The translations under genes and the position numbers were made by a program. Source: Salvia splendens (lineage: Eukaryota; Streptophyta; Magnoliopsida; Lamiales; Lamiaceae). From it: a stretch of 64,000 nucleotides of DNA. How positions within the stretch are numbered: the stretch's first letter is position 1; every line of letters starts with the position of its first letter. The stretch is from NCBI RefSeq assembly GCF_004379255.2, contig NC_056041.1, forward strand, positions 682,001-746,000. Reading direction: 5' to 3'. Below, piece after piece: positions 11,751 through 23,724 of the stretch. The notes beneath the pieces were generated by a model. It searched no databases. It was not told the origin of the DNA and saw only the letters and a list, made by a program, of their open reading frames with translations.

Positions 11751-13506
11751 ACTTCTCTCCCATCTCTCTCTTTCTCTAGATCTAGATCTGTTAGTTTTTT
11801 AGTATGATATTTTTTTGTTGTGTGTAATGAGAGTTTTTGGTATGGCAATCATGTATTGGAGAGATCGCATTACAAAAAAAAAGGGCTTTACCGAACGCGT
11901 AGTTTTCACGATACATAGCACTTTATTAAGTACTACTATACCACATTACGTTGTGTTCGATTCGGTGGTTATAATTTGTCAGCGATAGGACTGGTCGATA
12001 TGTCTGTGAGCTCGTGCTCGGAAATGTAGCAACGAGCTACAGAGCAGGTGTTGTGCTCGGTATTTTGTATTTCCGGGCACTTTTGGGTATATATCGACTA
12101 CTTTGATACTCACCTGCTCGTAGAAGAGCGTCTTTGTTTGTAATGTGAGTCACATTTATGACACGTAAGTAAGTGATTAAAGATATACTACTACTACTTG
12201 TGTAATTTTTTATTTAGTGATATATTTATGGTATATATTCGACTGTACATTAGTTTGATTCTTCGTTGAAATCATACGGTTGAATCCTTTAAGATTAGAA
12301 GAAATTTATTGAAAAATAGTAAAAGTAAGAATAATTTGAGAGAAATGATAAAAAAAAACCTACATATAATTTTCATATATATGTCTACATCCTAGCCCCA
12401 AATAAGTGCAAAAAAATTAGGAGTGACGAATTTACCACAAATGTCAAAATTGATTATTTTATTAAATGTTGGAGGAAGATGTTAAGACAGTCCGTTTATT
12501 TTTGTATAATTGCATTTTCCCTCACTTCTTAATCGAGATGTGTACCAACTATTCTGTCTTGTGCAAAGATTTATAGAAAGTCACTTTTTATTTTCGGTGA
12601 ATGATCTATTCTTCAACCAATTAGATTCGCAAATCGGTTTAGTTTCACGTTGCACATGTCTACAAAGTCCAAGTTCTATTTGTCTACACCGACGGAAATA
12701 GAAGAAAAAAATGTATAGTATGAATAAAAAAGTTTTATAGTAGTACTATATATATATATATATATAGTAGTTATCATTTACATTTGCCCAACAGAATAGC
12801 TTAATTCTTATTTCGTATGACCGAAATCTTTTCATTTTTCTACGGATTTTGTTGTATGCATTTACGGTTTTGTTTTATTTTTTACAGTTTCTTTTTCTTT
12901 ATTATTAAATTAACGGAAGAAATTTAATTTGATCGGTTTCTTCTTTTTTAACAGTATATAATTGTTATGGTTTCTACAATTTTAATAGTTCTACGCACTT
13001 AATATATTGGGGCGAGACCTGATGACCGGACGGATGGCGACGAGGGCCAGAATCCTCGATCAGCCGACCAACTGAGCCATACACGAAAATGGCTTCAGCG
13101 ACGATCAAGAACCGGAGGATGATCCTCTTCCTTTCCGCGACATTTAAATTTATGTCTATTTTCTTATTTAAAAAAAGGAGTGGACCGATCATATGTCTAA
13201 AATTTCGGTCCATTTGCCTAGATAAAAGTCCGATCATATGTCGTAGTTGGGCGTATTTTTATGAGTGGGCTTCCTCATTCTTGAAATTGGGCCTCGAATC
13301 AATTAAAAATGGGCCGAGTCTCACTCATTTTCTGGGCTAAAAATTATTAAATCCAGGGCCTGATATGTATCCATGATATGTTTTAATTAATGAAGTGGGC
13401 CTAATTAATATTTAAACCAACTAATCTAATGCATGCCAAAATCAACAATCCGGAGATGCAAAAATACATATCATTTAAATCGGATAATAACCATCCCTAA
13501 AAAGTA
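11751..13506. other. spacer, nothing firmly recognised
   Basis: Mostly AT-rich, with a short TA run at 12750-12768. A GC-richer patch at 13010-13140 holds plus-strand MASATIKNRRM and, on the minus strand, TGGCTCAGTTGG, which matches a tRNA A box. No B box or tRNA fold goes with it. The open frames at 12510-12701, 12974-13237 and 13089-13340 match nothing I know. Confidence 0.45.
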
Positions 13507-13744
13507 CTATCTCCGTCTCATGTTACTCGCACTTTTCATTTTAGGCCGTAAATTTGGGATTGATTTTTTAGTGTAATTAAATTATAATTTTAAGTGTAAC
13601 GAGACATCACTTAATAAAGGAGCTCTTAACTTAATCTAACATATAAATTAAATGCATTAATTCTAACTTAAACTATAAATAGTGTAAGGAGTTCGTGACG
13701 AGTCGAAAAGCAACAGTGCGAGCAACATGGGACGGAGGGAGCAG
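13507..13744. mobile_element. MITE with CTCCGTC ends, TA target
   Basis: A 238-bp element with inverted ends of about 26 bp (CTATCTCCGTCTCATGTTAC against CTGCTCCCTCCGTCCCATG), flanked by TA at 13505-13506 and 13745-13746. The ends match the Stowaway style but the interior differs from the other copies, so it is a separate family. It ends about 40 bases before the truncated small gene at 13786. Confidence 0.75.
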
Positions 13745-13785
13745 TAAAAAAACAACATTTTTTAATTGATTAAATTTTGAACATG

Positions 13786-13974
13786 TTAAACTTTCCCTCC
13801 ATTTGATTCAACTTCTTTTCTCTTCACTATCTTCACTTTACTCTCCTTCTCAACCAAAGGCCGCCTTTCGAAATCCGACCTCACTGTTCTCCTCAGCTCT
13901 TTCCCGTACCCGTGCCGTTGCCTTCGTCGAACCAATTTCAGCGACGGCAAAATCCACTGCAAGAAATCGAACAT
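13786..13974 (-). pseudogene. truncated DUF7890-like small gene
   Basis: Starts MFDFLQWILPSLK, like the intact paralogue at 16433-16690 (MFDFVETILASLS), and keeps the middle (FERRPLVEKESKVKIVKRKE against FESRPLIEGKSGRKVKIVMRKE). It then stops at codon 63, before the conserved RLVSKC...DMAKEL part. The C-terminal third of the domain is missing, so this is probably a broken copy. A MITE ends only about 40 bases beyond the truncation point (13744). A TATA box lies upstream at 14042-14050, so it may still be transcribed. Confidence 0.6.
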
Positions 13975-14041
13975 TTTTTGGGACCTTAATTGAAGAAGAA
14001 GATGAAACTAGACGCAGGAATGAGGAGCCAATCTAAAACAG

Positions 14042-14050
14042 GTATATATA
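14042..14050 (-). promoter_or_regulatory. TATA box of the truncated small gene
   Basis: TATATATACC on the minus strand, about 70 bases before the ATG at 13974. That spacing is typical of a plant core promoter with a short leader. Confidence 0.5.
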
Positions 14051-14528
14051 GGAAATCATGGTGGATTTGAGGTGTATTTTACATACATTAGTGGTGTCGA
14101 GATGCTATATATGTTTGGTAGATAATCATAATTAAGGTAATGTATGGTATTGACCAATTCCATCAACTTTTATCTTTGCGTTTGGATTGGGAGACTAGGT
14201 TGGTATAATTTCAACTAATTATCTCCAAAATTAGTTTTGATAGTGCACAATATGAATTTTAATTGGTAAAAAATATGGGCAATGAATATAACACGGAAAT
14301 TAAGACAGCAAGTATACAAGGTGCGAGTGTGTAATAATAAAGATAGCAAAATCACAATCTAGAGTCTGAATAAACTCTAACAAAGTAGTAATTAATAATT
14401 ATATGGTCCAACCAAGTAATTAGTGAAAGAAAATATGAAATACTTATATTGATTTATCTTGGATCACTACAACTAATTACAAAAAACATTTCCAGTAAAT
14501 AATATGAATAAAAAAAATTGAACATATA

Positions 14529-14753
14529 TCATTTATCTTTCTTGGTGTGAGCCAATTGATTAGCCACATCCTTGAATTGAAGAATATTTCCATCCTTACA
14601 TTTGCTCAATAATCGAATAGCTTCTTCTTTCGTCATCAAAATCTTCACTTGATACGAAGATTTATTCTTCCCATCACTTTGAATCAACGCCTCTGATTCA
14701 AACTGCACTCTCTTCTTCGTCGTCTTCTTCTTAACATTTTCTTCAAAATCCAT
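14529..14753 (-). CDS. DUF7890-like small protein
   Basis: A single-exon gene of 74 codons starting MDFEENVKKK. An upstream in-frame ATG at 14813 exists, but the codons between are not family-like, and a TATA-like TATATAT at 14816-14823 lies just before them, so I prefer 14753. The product has FESEALIQSDGK, then YQVKILMTKEEAIRLLSKCK, then FKDVANQLA. This is the conserved order in a plant family of unknown function, with one basic N-terminal stretch (KKKTTKKRVQ). No signal peptide or membrane segment is seen. It shares strand and domain with the genes at 13786 and 16433. Confidence 0.72.
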   Translation of the reverse strand: MDFEENVKKKTTKKRVQFESEALIQSDGKNKSSYQVKILMTKEEAIRLLSKCKDGNILQFKDVANQLAHTKKDK

Positions 14754-15120
14754 ATTCAAAAATTTAGAAATTTGTATGTAGATAGAATCATACTGTAATT
14801 CATAACATGACACACATATATATGCAGGTATGTGTCTGCGGTTTTGTGCTTTGAAAAAGTTTCCTTAGTTAAATATGTATTGCCACATTTACGAGAAAGT
14901 TTCCTTAATTAAATAAATATCGTTCACATATACTTTTAACGTTTGTTATAAGATCTAACTGATTGAATACTGTATGTTTTGGAAGTAATTGAACATTTGG
15001 ATCTTTTAGTTTGAAACCTATAATATTTAATAGCTTTCTGTATCATGAACTCGTTTTCCCTTAATTTGTTTGTAGTGAAGTACGTGTAAAGATACTTGGA
15101 TCTAATTAGGAGGCCTAACA

Positions 15121-15372
15121 CTCCCTCCGTTCCATAGTCTTAGAGTCATTTTGCCATTTTGGTACGTTTCATAATAATAGAGTCATTTCCCTTTTTAATA
15201 AAAGTCAACACATTTCTCCACACCTAATTTACTTTTTCTTACTTTATTCTCTCTTCATCTCTCTACCTTTTTCATTTTCCACTTTATTCTCCCTTTACTT
15301 AACTCACCTAACACAAATTTTTTAATCTCCGTGCCGAAAAGAAGCGTATGCATTACTATGGAACGGAGGGAG
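15121..15372. mobile_element. Stowaway-like MITE, same family as 8729 and 15921
   Basis: A 252-bp element with 13-bp inverted ends CTCCCTCCGTTCC and GGAACGGAGGGAG. It contains the family stretch CTCCGTGCCGAAAAG, in inverted orientation relative to the other two copies. The right flank is TA; the left is CA, so one target base has changed or the border is off by a base. Confidence 0.85.
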
Positions 15373-15920
15373 TAGTATTTAAGGAGTACTTAAATCACTT
15401 TGACCCAAATCCACGTTTTAAAACTGTATACGACACAAATCCTTGGAGTAAGGGAAATAATACTCTTTATATAAATCTTGACTTGTAAGTTGATTACAAA
15501 TTAAAATACTAACAAAGAATTATTTTGGTGAACCGAGGGCGTATACAAGTACGAGTATGCAATATTGTTGAATAAGAATGGTGTTTATTGTACAATTGTT
15601 TGCATATTAATTTAAATGGAGGTTTGCCTTTGATGAATACATACATTTTTTTTTCAAAAGTTCGTGTTCAGTTGTTTTCTTTAAATAAGTGTAATCATTT
15701 ATTTTATCTTATTTTATTTACTAATTAATGGTAAAGTAGCCAAATTGTTTGAAAAAAATTAACTACCAGTATAAAGTAATTAATAATTATATGGTCCAAC
15801 CAAAAGGTATAGCAAGCTAAAGTACTGAGCAATAACAAATTACTCCCACCCAATAAAATAGCAGCAAGCTTAGACTGAAAGAGTCAAAGTCCAACAAAAG
15901 GTTAAATTTTCAAACTACTA
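15373..15920. other. AT-rich spacer between two MITEs
   Basis: No gene seen. The stretch AATTAATAATTATATGGTCCAACC at about 15778 also occurs at 14390, so part of this spacer may be an old duplication of sequence near the 14529 gene. Confidence 0.4.
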
Positions 15921-16121
15921 CTCCCTCCGTTCCATTGTAGTGGGGGCATTTCTTTTCGGCACGGAGATTAAGAAAGTAGAGAGATGAAGAGAGAATAAAG
16001 TAAGAGAGAGTAAAGTAAGTGAGAAGAAATGTGTTAACTTTTACTAAAAAGAGAAATGACTCAACTACTATGGAACGTACCAAAATGGCAAAATGACTCT
16101 ACTACTATGGAACGGAGGGAG
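15921..16121. mobile_element. Stowaway-like MITE
   Basis: A 201-bp element with inverted ends CTCCCTCCGTTCCAT and ATGGAACGGAGGGAG, flanked by TA at 15919-15920 and 16122-16123. The interior TCTTTTCGGCACGGAG marks it as the same family as the elements at 8729 and 15121. Confidence 0.88.
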
Positions 16122-16432
16122 TATAATTTATTCTTATTTTGTAATTAAACTATTAATTATTCATATTTAGTTTGTTTAAACCCAATCGACTAGTTGGCTG
16201 GCCGAGTCAGCCGAAGATGGCTTAAGGACGTCGATGGCTGGTGGCCGAGGTGGCTGGCCGGAAGCGGTGGAGAGGAGAGGAGATGAGAGGAGACTATATA
16301 AATTTAAAAAGAATAGAAAATATATTATTTTTAAATCGATAATGTGGATCGATCCAAACAATTAATAGGACACCCGTGTCTCACATCAGTTTCAATTCCT
16401 CTGAAATATAAATCCAAAGAGACACAACATAA

Positions 16433-16690
16433 CTATTCAAGCTTAGAATAGCAATAAAATTGCTTGAGCTCCTTAGCCATGTCTTGATATTCCACTCTCC
16501 CTCCATTTCTGCACTTGGAAACAAGTCGATAAGCTGCTTCCTTCCTCATCACAATCTTCACTTTCCTTCCACTTTTCCCCTCAATCAAAGGCCTCGATTC
16601 AAACTCAATCACCTCTTTTTTCTTCATCTCATTCCTAGCTCTGAGACCAGAGCTCAACGAGGCCAAGATAGTCTCAACAAAATCAAACAT
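16433..16690 (-). CDS. DUF7890-like small protein
   Basis: A single-exon gene of 85 codons. It has an N-terminal hydrophobic stretch (MFDFVETILASLSSGL), a basic linker, FESRPLIEGKSG, then KVKIVMRKEAAYRLVSKCRN and YQDMAKELKQF. It is the full-length counterpart of the truncated copy at 13786 and closely resembles the protein at 14529. Function is unknown; a role in stress or defence responses is sometimes suggested for small proteins of this kind but nothing here shows it. A TATA box sits at 16771-16780. Confidence 0.75.
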   Translation of the reverse strand: MFDFVETILASLSSGLRARNEMKKKEVIEFESRPLIEGKSGRKVKIVMRKEAAYRLVSKCRNGGRVEYQDMAKELKQFYCYSKLE

Positions 16691-16770
16691 TTTTTTTGGG
16701 AACTCCGATTATGATCAAGAGAGAGATGAAGTGTGGTTGATTTGGATGAAGAAACGTTTCAGGAATCATA

Positions 16771-16780
16771 TATTTATAGA
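16771..16780 (-). promoter_or_regulatory. TATA box (TCTATAAATA)
   Basis: TCTATAAATA on the minus strand about 80 bases before the ATG at 16690; a canonical plant core promoter element at the right distance. Confidence 0.6.
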
Positions 16781-17460
16781 GAAATTAATCATGCGATCTT
16801 AGTATGTTTGGCAGATTCAAATATTAACATAGATTGATAATAGAATTTTAACCTCCCATAATATTTGTTTGGGCTAATCCACACTATTTTCTGTTGGGTT
16901 GTTCCTAACTTATTTTTATTGGGGTTTGAGGGAAATTTACACTTGTCTTTCCACTAACCGAATTGGCTTAAAACTTCAATCATTTAGTGGTGTGTATAGT
17001 TCATTTATTTAATACATACAGTATGGAAAAATGTAAATAAAACTTTTATAAGGTCATGCTAGGTTGACAACTAACCGTTGAGTCGTTGACATTCATAGCG
17101 TAAGCTATTGACATAATTCTCGGTTATCAAGTTAAGATACTTGTCAACCGATCATATCCTCTAGTATAGTATATCAATTATATTTTGAAAATTTGGTTAA
17201 TATGATTTAGATCACAAACTTCGTGTGTTCCTCATATTAAAAAAAAATTTGAGCATCTCTTCGACTATGATGGAAAAATTGCAATTTGTAACAAAATTTT
17301 GTCAATTTTAGCAACCGCAGAAAATTAGAAACAATAGATAGTAAAATAAAAAAATATAACAGTAAAAGATAAAATAAAACAAAAATAAATTAAGTAAAAG
17401 TTTAATGTACATCTTTCTCTTATCAAATTATCTATTTTGATTGTTAACTGTAGCTATATG
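16781..17460. other. AT-rich spacer, nothing recognised
   Basis: No gene, repeat or RNA signal that I can support. It leads into a GC-richer leader-like stretch at 17460-17690 before the VPS53 fragment. Confidence 0.45.
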
Positions 17461-17689
17461 GTGGCAGAAAATCGACCGGTTTGCTCATCTTCGCAGGCGA
17501 ATTGACGACTCAAGCTCAAGGAGATCCAAGATTTTTTTTTCATGTTTAGCAGCTACTACTCGGAAAAAGAGATCGTTTATTCATTCGATGAGTTTGGACG
17601 CATGAATCAGATCCGTTCGATGAGTTTGAAGTGTTTGTGAGTAATTGGTTGTTGGATTACGATCTCCTTTAGTTTTTGAACGCGAAAAA

Positions 17690-17745
17690 TGGCGTCGCCT
17701 GACAAGCAGAGCGCTTTGGATTACATCAATCAGGCGTTCCCCACT
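17690..17745 (+). pseudogene. VPS53: exon 1 of VPS53 only (isolated fragment)
   Basis: ATG at 17690 opens MASPDKQSALDYINQAFPT and a GT donor follows at once (ACTG then GTTAGA). The start of plant VPS53, the GARP tethering-complex subunit acting in endosome-to-Golgi transport, has the same pattern (DKSSALEYINQMFPTEASLSG). The donor phase fits that gene's next codon. No later VPS53 exon appears in the following 2 kb before the aquaporin gene, and VPS53 is a protein of about 800 residues, so this is a stranded first exon with its leader (about 17460-17690). It probably came from a segmental or transposon-borne duplication. Confidence 0.6.
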
Positions 17746-17794
17746 GGTTAGACACATCTTTCTCTATATCTGTTTCTGTGATTTTTTTTTATTT

Positions 17795-17935
17795 GGAGTT
17801 AGCTACAAATAAGGTAGGCATTCAAATCATTGAATATTGTTGAAGTGATTCATAAACTATATGCATCGATCACTAAATTCAGAATACTAATTTCTCATAT
17901 CCTGCAAATGTATAGAGACTGATCGTAACCTGGTA
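17795..17935 (+). repeat. segment similar to intron 2 of the neighbouring aquaporin gene
   Basis: Both this stretch and 20760-20940 contain, in the same order, AAGGTAGGCATTCA, a GATCACTAAATTCAGAAT-type segment, TCTCAT and TAGAGACTGA followed by AACxTGG. A gap of about 60 bases separates the two. The second location is the donor end of intron 2 of the PIP2 gene, including the first bases of the exon. The copy at 17.8 kb sits directly after the VPS53 exon and is more diverged. Confidence 0.6.
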
Positions 17936-18186
17936 TTTTTGGGGTTACTCCAAAGCTTTCTTTAGTTAAACATACGAAACGAAAAGGCTTAGTTTATGCA
18001 AATTTCATAAATATAAATAATAATAGGAAGAAATATTTCAAGAAGCGTTTCTAGTCCCCAACGGTTAGATTTTCAAATTTTCAGGTTGATATATTTAACG
18101 TCAATAATCCCTAAATTATAATAGTAATAGATAAAAATAAAAGTTGGTGCAACAATTGATCAAAGGCTAGTCTGTCTAGCTAGTAG

Positions 18187-18375
18187 GGAGATATCTGCCC
18201 GAATAAAAAACGCGGCTGCGGAAGTCGATATCCATATCCATATCCATATTCAGAAGTTTCCGATAGCGGAGGTGGAATTGGATATGCATATCCTCCTTTA
18301 AAGGGAAAGGAAAGGGAGGTTGTTGCTAGTTATAGGCATAGAAGGCTTTGGAGCTATGATCTTAATAAGTGGTTG
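18187..18375 (+). other. exon-like open block, unidentified
   Basis: 63 codons stay open between an AG at 18185-18186 and a GT at 18376-18377, with a stop codon just before the acceptor. Composition is richer in G and C than the surroundings. The translation has a Tyr-Pro repeat (SRYPYPYPYSEVSDSGGG) and then KEREVVASYRHRRLWSYD. The other strand is also open over much of it (a Gly-Tyr repeat), so the coding strand is not certain. I do not recognise a family. It may be another captured exon in the same patchwork as the VPS53 fragment. Confidence 0.3.
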
Positions 18376-19946
18376 GTAGTGTGTATTGTGAGTTGAGAAA
18401 TAATGCACGTCGTTTGATTTAATGTACCTAGTGAAAAAAATGGTTGGATGTAATAGAATTGGTTGATTTTTCTATAATAATAGTGACCAAGTGAACTATA
18501 GTAAAATTGATTGTGTTGATGGTTCAATTTTGGCATGCTACGTAATTATCGTACTTATCTAATATTAGTAAGATATCATCGTAAGATTAATTATATTATT
18601 AACAAGCTGCAAAACGACAGTATGATAATGACAACTAGCTAGTACTATCATCTCTACCTATGTAAATCTAGAGATATTTATGGAAAATTGAATTTCAAAA
18701 TGTACTACTACATTGGATCTTGTACTAATTGCCTTTTTTTTAGCTAGTGGTAAGATAAGTTAGGTGGCAACTGTCATTTAGAGACAAAGTACATCAAAGT
18801 ACGTAATATTATTGCATGGGAATTGAAGAAACAAATTTTAAAAATGTTGTGTAAGCAAAGGTTCTCGACTATTATATTTGGTTGAGTTAATGCAGAACTA
18901 CATATAATATTCTATTAAATAATATTAAAAGCTTTATATTGATAAGATAAATTGTTATCTTAGTCAGACATAAAAAACCGCAAGTAAACATAAATACAAA
19001 TATGTTATCTAAGTCAGACATAAAATAGCGTGAGTGCAGGAAGAAGTCGTAAAATAATTGCGGTTCTCGAATTATACAAAATATTTTGTGGAATCTCATA
19101 CTCCCTACTGTAAAATATCTATTTTATTATTTTAATACAACATAAATAAAAAATTACATTTTAAATATGTGAAACTCATTCAACTATTTTATTACACTCG
19201 GAATGCAATATATAAAAGTGAAACATATATTTCACTAATTTTCCTTCAAATTTTTTTATATACCATACCAAATCAAAACAAGACATTATATTAATATTAT
19301 ATTAGCATATCACAGATAGAATGAGTATTTCATATGGAGTAGCATTGTTTTAAGTTTATCGGTTTAATTTAGCATTCACCAAAACTTAAAACGATATTTT
19401 TCAACTCTAGGTGGAATACATAAATTCTGTTGAATTTCCACATAATATAAACGTTAACTTCTGGTTTTCCACGTCATAGTTGGAGCTGAAAAGTGCAAGC
19501 TTGTGCCATGTTTGCAAGATTAAAGCTTTTCTTCTTACTATTTTTTAAGATTAGGTCACATTTGGAAATACCTCCATTTGTTTACCATAAGTTACAATCA
19601 ACCCTAAAAGTAATACCCCTACTTACTTTGTAAGTGGAATATTTTGGAGGAATTGATAGTATATGTATGGCATTTGGAATATTTCGAATACATATACATA
19701 TATAAGATTGCATCAATAAAAGACAAATGGCCTTTCAAGAATAAACTAGATGATGGAGGAAAGCATGAGGAATCCCATACACAAAAAACAAGCATATAAA
19801 GAAAAGGGATATCTTATTAATAATTCACAAGAAAATGATAAATATTTCTCTTGTTCCATTTCTGCTCATGATAAAATAAAATGAAAAACAGACAACAATT
19901 CTCTCTTTTTTTTTCTGACAATTTCATCATAGAAAATTAAAAATAA
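18376..19946. other. AT-rich spacer
   Basis: No supported gene. Sequence near 18955-19030 carries a short internal repeat (GTTATCTTAGTCAGACATAAAA and GTTATCTAAGTCAGACATAAAA). The last few hundred bases include the 3' flank of the aquaporin gene. Confidence 0.45.
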
Positions 19947-21933
<1,987 letters not shown>

Positions 21934-21965
21934 TGCGTCGAGAGTGAGAAAGATGCGTAGAGAAT

Positions 21966-22001
21966 AGAGAGAGAGAGAGAGAGAGAGAGAGTGAGAGAGA
22001 G
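21966..22001. repeat. GA microsatellite in the aquaporin leader
   Basis: A run of AG repeats about 33 bases upstream of the PIP2 start codon, so a CT run in the transcript's leader. Such CT tracts are common in plant 5' UTRs. Confidence 0.85.
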
Positions 22002-22041
22002 ATGTGAATGTGTAGTGAGAGATAGGGTGGGGAGTGGGGGG

Positions 22042-22048
22042 TATTTAT
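22042..22048 (-). promoter_or_regulatory. TATA box of the aquaporin gene
   Basis: ATAAATA on the minus strand about 110 bases upstream of the start codon, on the far side of the GA tract. The position fits a leader of about 80 bases. Confidence 0.55.
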
Positions 22049-23240
22049 GGTAGAAATGAGTTATGGGATTAGGGGGTAATTAACGGTAATAGAAAGTGAT
22101 TAAGATGGGATTAATTAGAGATTGGGCCGTCCAATGGTTATAAGAGGGCTGGGTTTCGTTTTCACCGACCCACGAGACTGTGGCCCACCACCTTCCATCG
22201 TTTTCTAGTTAACGGCTACTTTTGAATTAGATCACAAATTTTGCCAAAAGAAATTCATATTTACCACGAATTTAAATCTGATCATAAAAGTTATGAATGT
22301 TGTACAGTGAGTTGAAATTCTGGTAAAATTTGGGTGTGATTTTGCAAAACAACGTCGTTTATTTTATTAAAAGTGCCATCATTTCTTATATCCGCCATTT
22401 TATTTAGTTACATAATTCGGCATGCTACATCAAATTTTATTTATAAAAAAAATGAAACTCGTGTGAAATTCGCTATAAAGTGCAAATGATATTAGTGAAT
22501 AAGTTTTAAGTAAATACATCATTTAGATTAAGGTTTATGATTTTACTAGACCATTACCTTAGTAGTAATAATTTAATGAATATGTATTCCGAATGTGTGA
22601 GATTCTCAACTTGGAATTTCTTCTTGAATTCTAGCTTGAAGAATCAAGCAAGTAACAAATAATTCCTTGTGATTTTCAACTAAAGGAATTGACACAGCAT
22701 TTTAATTTTGCAATTATAATTTTTTTTTGTCATAACTACAATAATGTCAATAGTGATGAGTGGTTTATGAAATTAAACGTTTCTACTATATATTTTTTCT
22801 TTTCCAAAGAGATGGGCACATGGTTGGAAAAAAAAGACTTCATAAAGAGTGGACCCCGAAGATCATATTAATATATTATGATGATCTCAAATGATTTCAT
22901 TCTGCCCAATAATTTGTTTTCTTGCATATTCTACAGTGCTTAAAAGGTGTTAAATTATTTGATGAGTATGATCAAATTCAAACAATCATTCCTTCAAAAT
23001 AAAAACAATTAATTTCTTTAGATAATACAATGAATTGTACTTATGCATGATCATTTTTTTATTTAGACGTATGATTTGCTGCATGTTACTTTCAAGGCAT
23101 AAGAATGGATATTAGTTTTTAAAATTATTTTATTAAGTTTGAAGCTAATGAGTAATGACAACCAATATAACAACACATTTTTTTATTTTTTATTCATGAT
23201 CTATCTGGAGATTCTTTTACCAATTAGATCATCATATAAG
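22049..23240. other. AT-rich spacer up to the copia target site
   Basis: No gene seen. It contains the rest of the aquaporin promoter region and then low-complexity AT-rich sequence. The last five bases (23241-23245, GGGTT) are the left target duplication of the retrotransposon. Confidence 0.5.
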
Positions 23241-23245
23241 GGGTT

Positions 23246-23677
23246 TGTTATGAGGATTGGGGCAAAACTGCACAATCAGTCAAGCTCGGTGTTAGCCGAG
23301 CTTAATCGTGCTCGGTGATTAGCCGAGCTTGCTGGTGCTCGGTATTAGCCGAACTTAGTCGAGTTCGGTGTTGGCCGTTGTTATTAACTGATGCATAGAC
23401 AAACGTGAGCCGTCGGATGCGATTAGTTAGTTAGCTTAAATGACAGCCGTTGGATTTGTTTTTGTTGTTAGATTAGTGTTAGTCAAATAGAGTGAGAAAA
23501 AGATTTTTCATCCATCAGTTTGTAATCTTCCACAAGAAATTGAATACAAGATTTCCATTAATTCTCCGAGAGTTGTTCTTAGCTTTATTCATTTTCATAT
23601 CGAGTGTTTGTTCTTCTTGTTCCGGAATCGATCTTGTTGTGATAGCAAGATTGAGTCGCGTATTTGATACCATTACA
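23246..23677 (+). repeat. 5' LTR of the copia element
   Basis: 432 bases. The first 150 contain four imperfect dyads of the form CTCGGT-n-TTAGCCGAG: GCTCGGTGTTAGCCGAGC, GCTCGGTGATTAGCCGAGC, GCTCGGTATTAGCCGAAC and GAGTTCGGTGTTGGCCG. This is the U3 part, where promoter control lies. Confidence 0.97.
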
Positions 23678-23678
23678 A

Positions 23679-23698
23679 ATTGGCGCCGTCTGTGGGAA
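23679..23698 (+). other. primer-binding region of the copia element
   Basis: ATTGGCGCCGTCTGTGGGAA begins one base after the left LTR. Many plant copia elements have TGGTATCAGAGC here (initiator methionine tRNA); this one differs. I cannot name the priming tRNA from sequence alone. Confidence 0.65.
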
Positions 23699-23724
23699 AA
23701 CGAAGAAGGACGACGCATTCAACA

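Noticed and set aside
13010..13100. tRNA gene or SINE on the minus strand (TGGCTCAGTTGG fits a tRNA A box)
   Set aside because: No B box (GGTTCGANNCC) at the right distance, no cloverleaf or acceptor stem, and no SINE tail.
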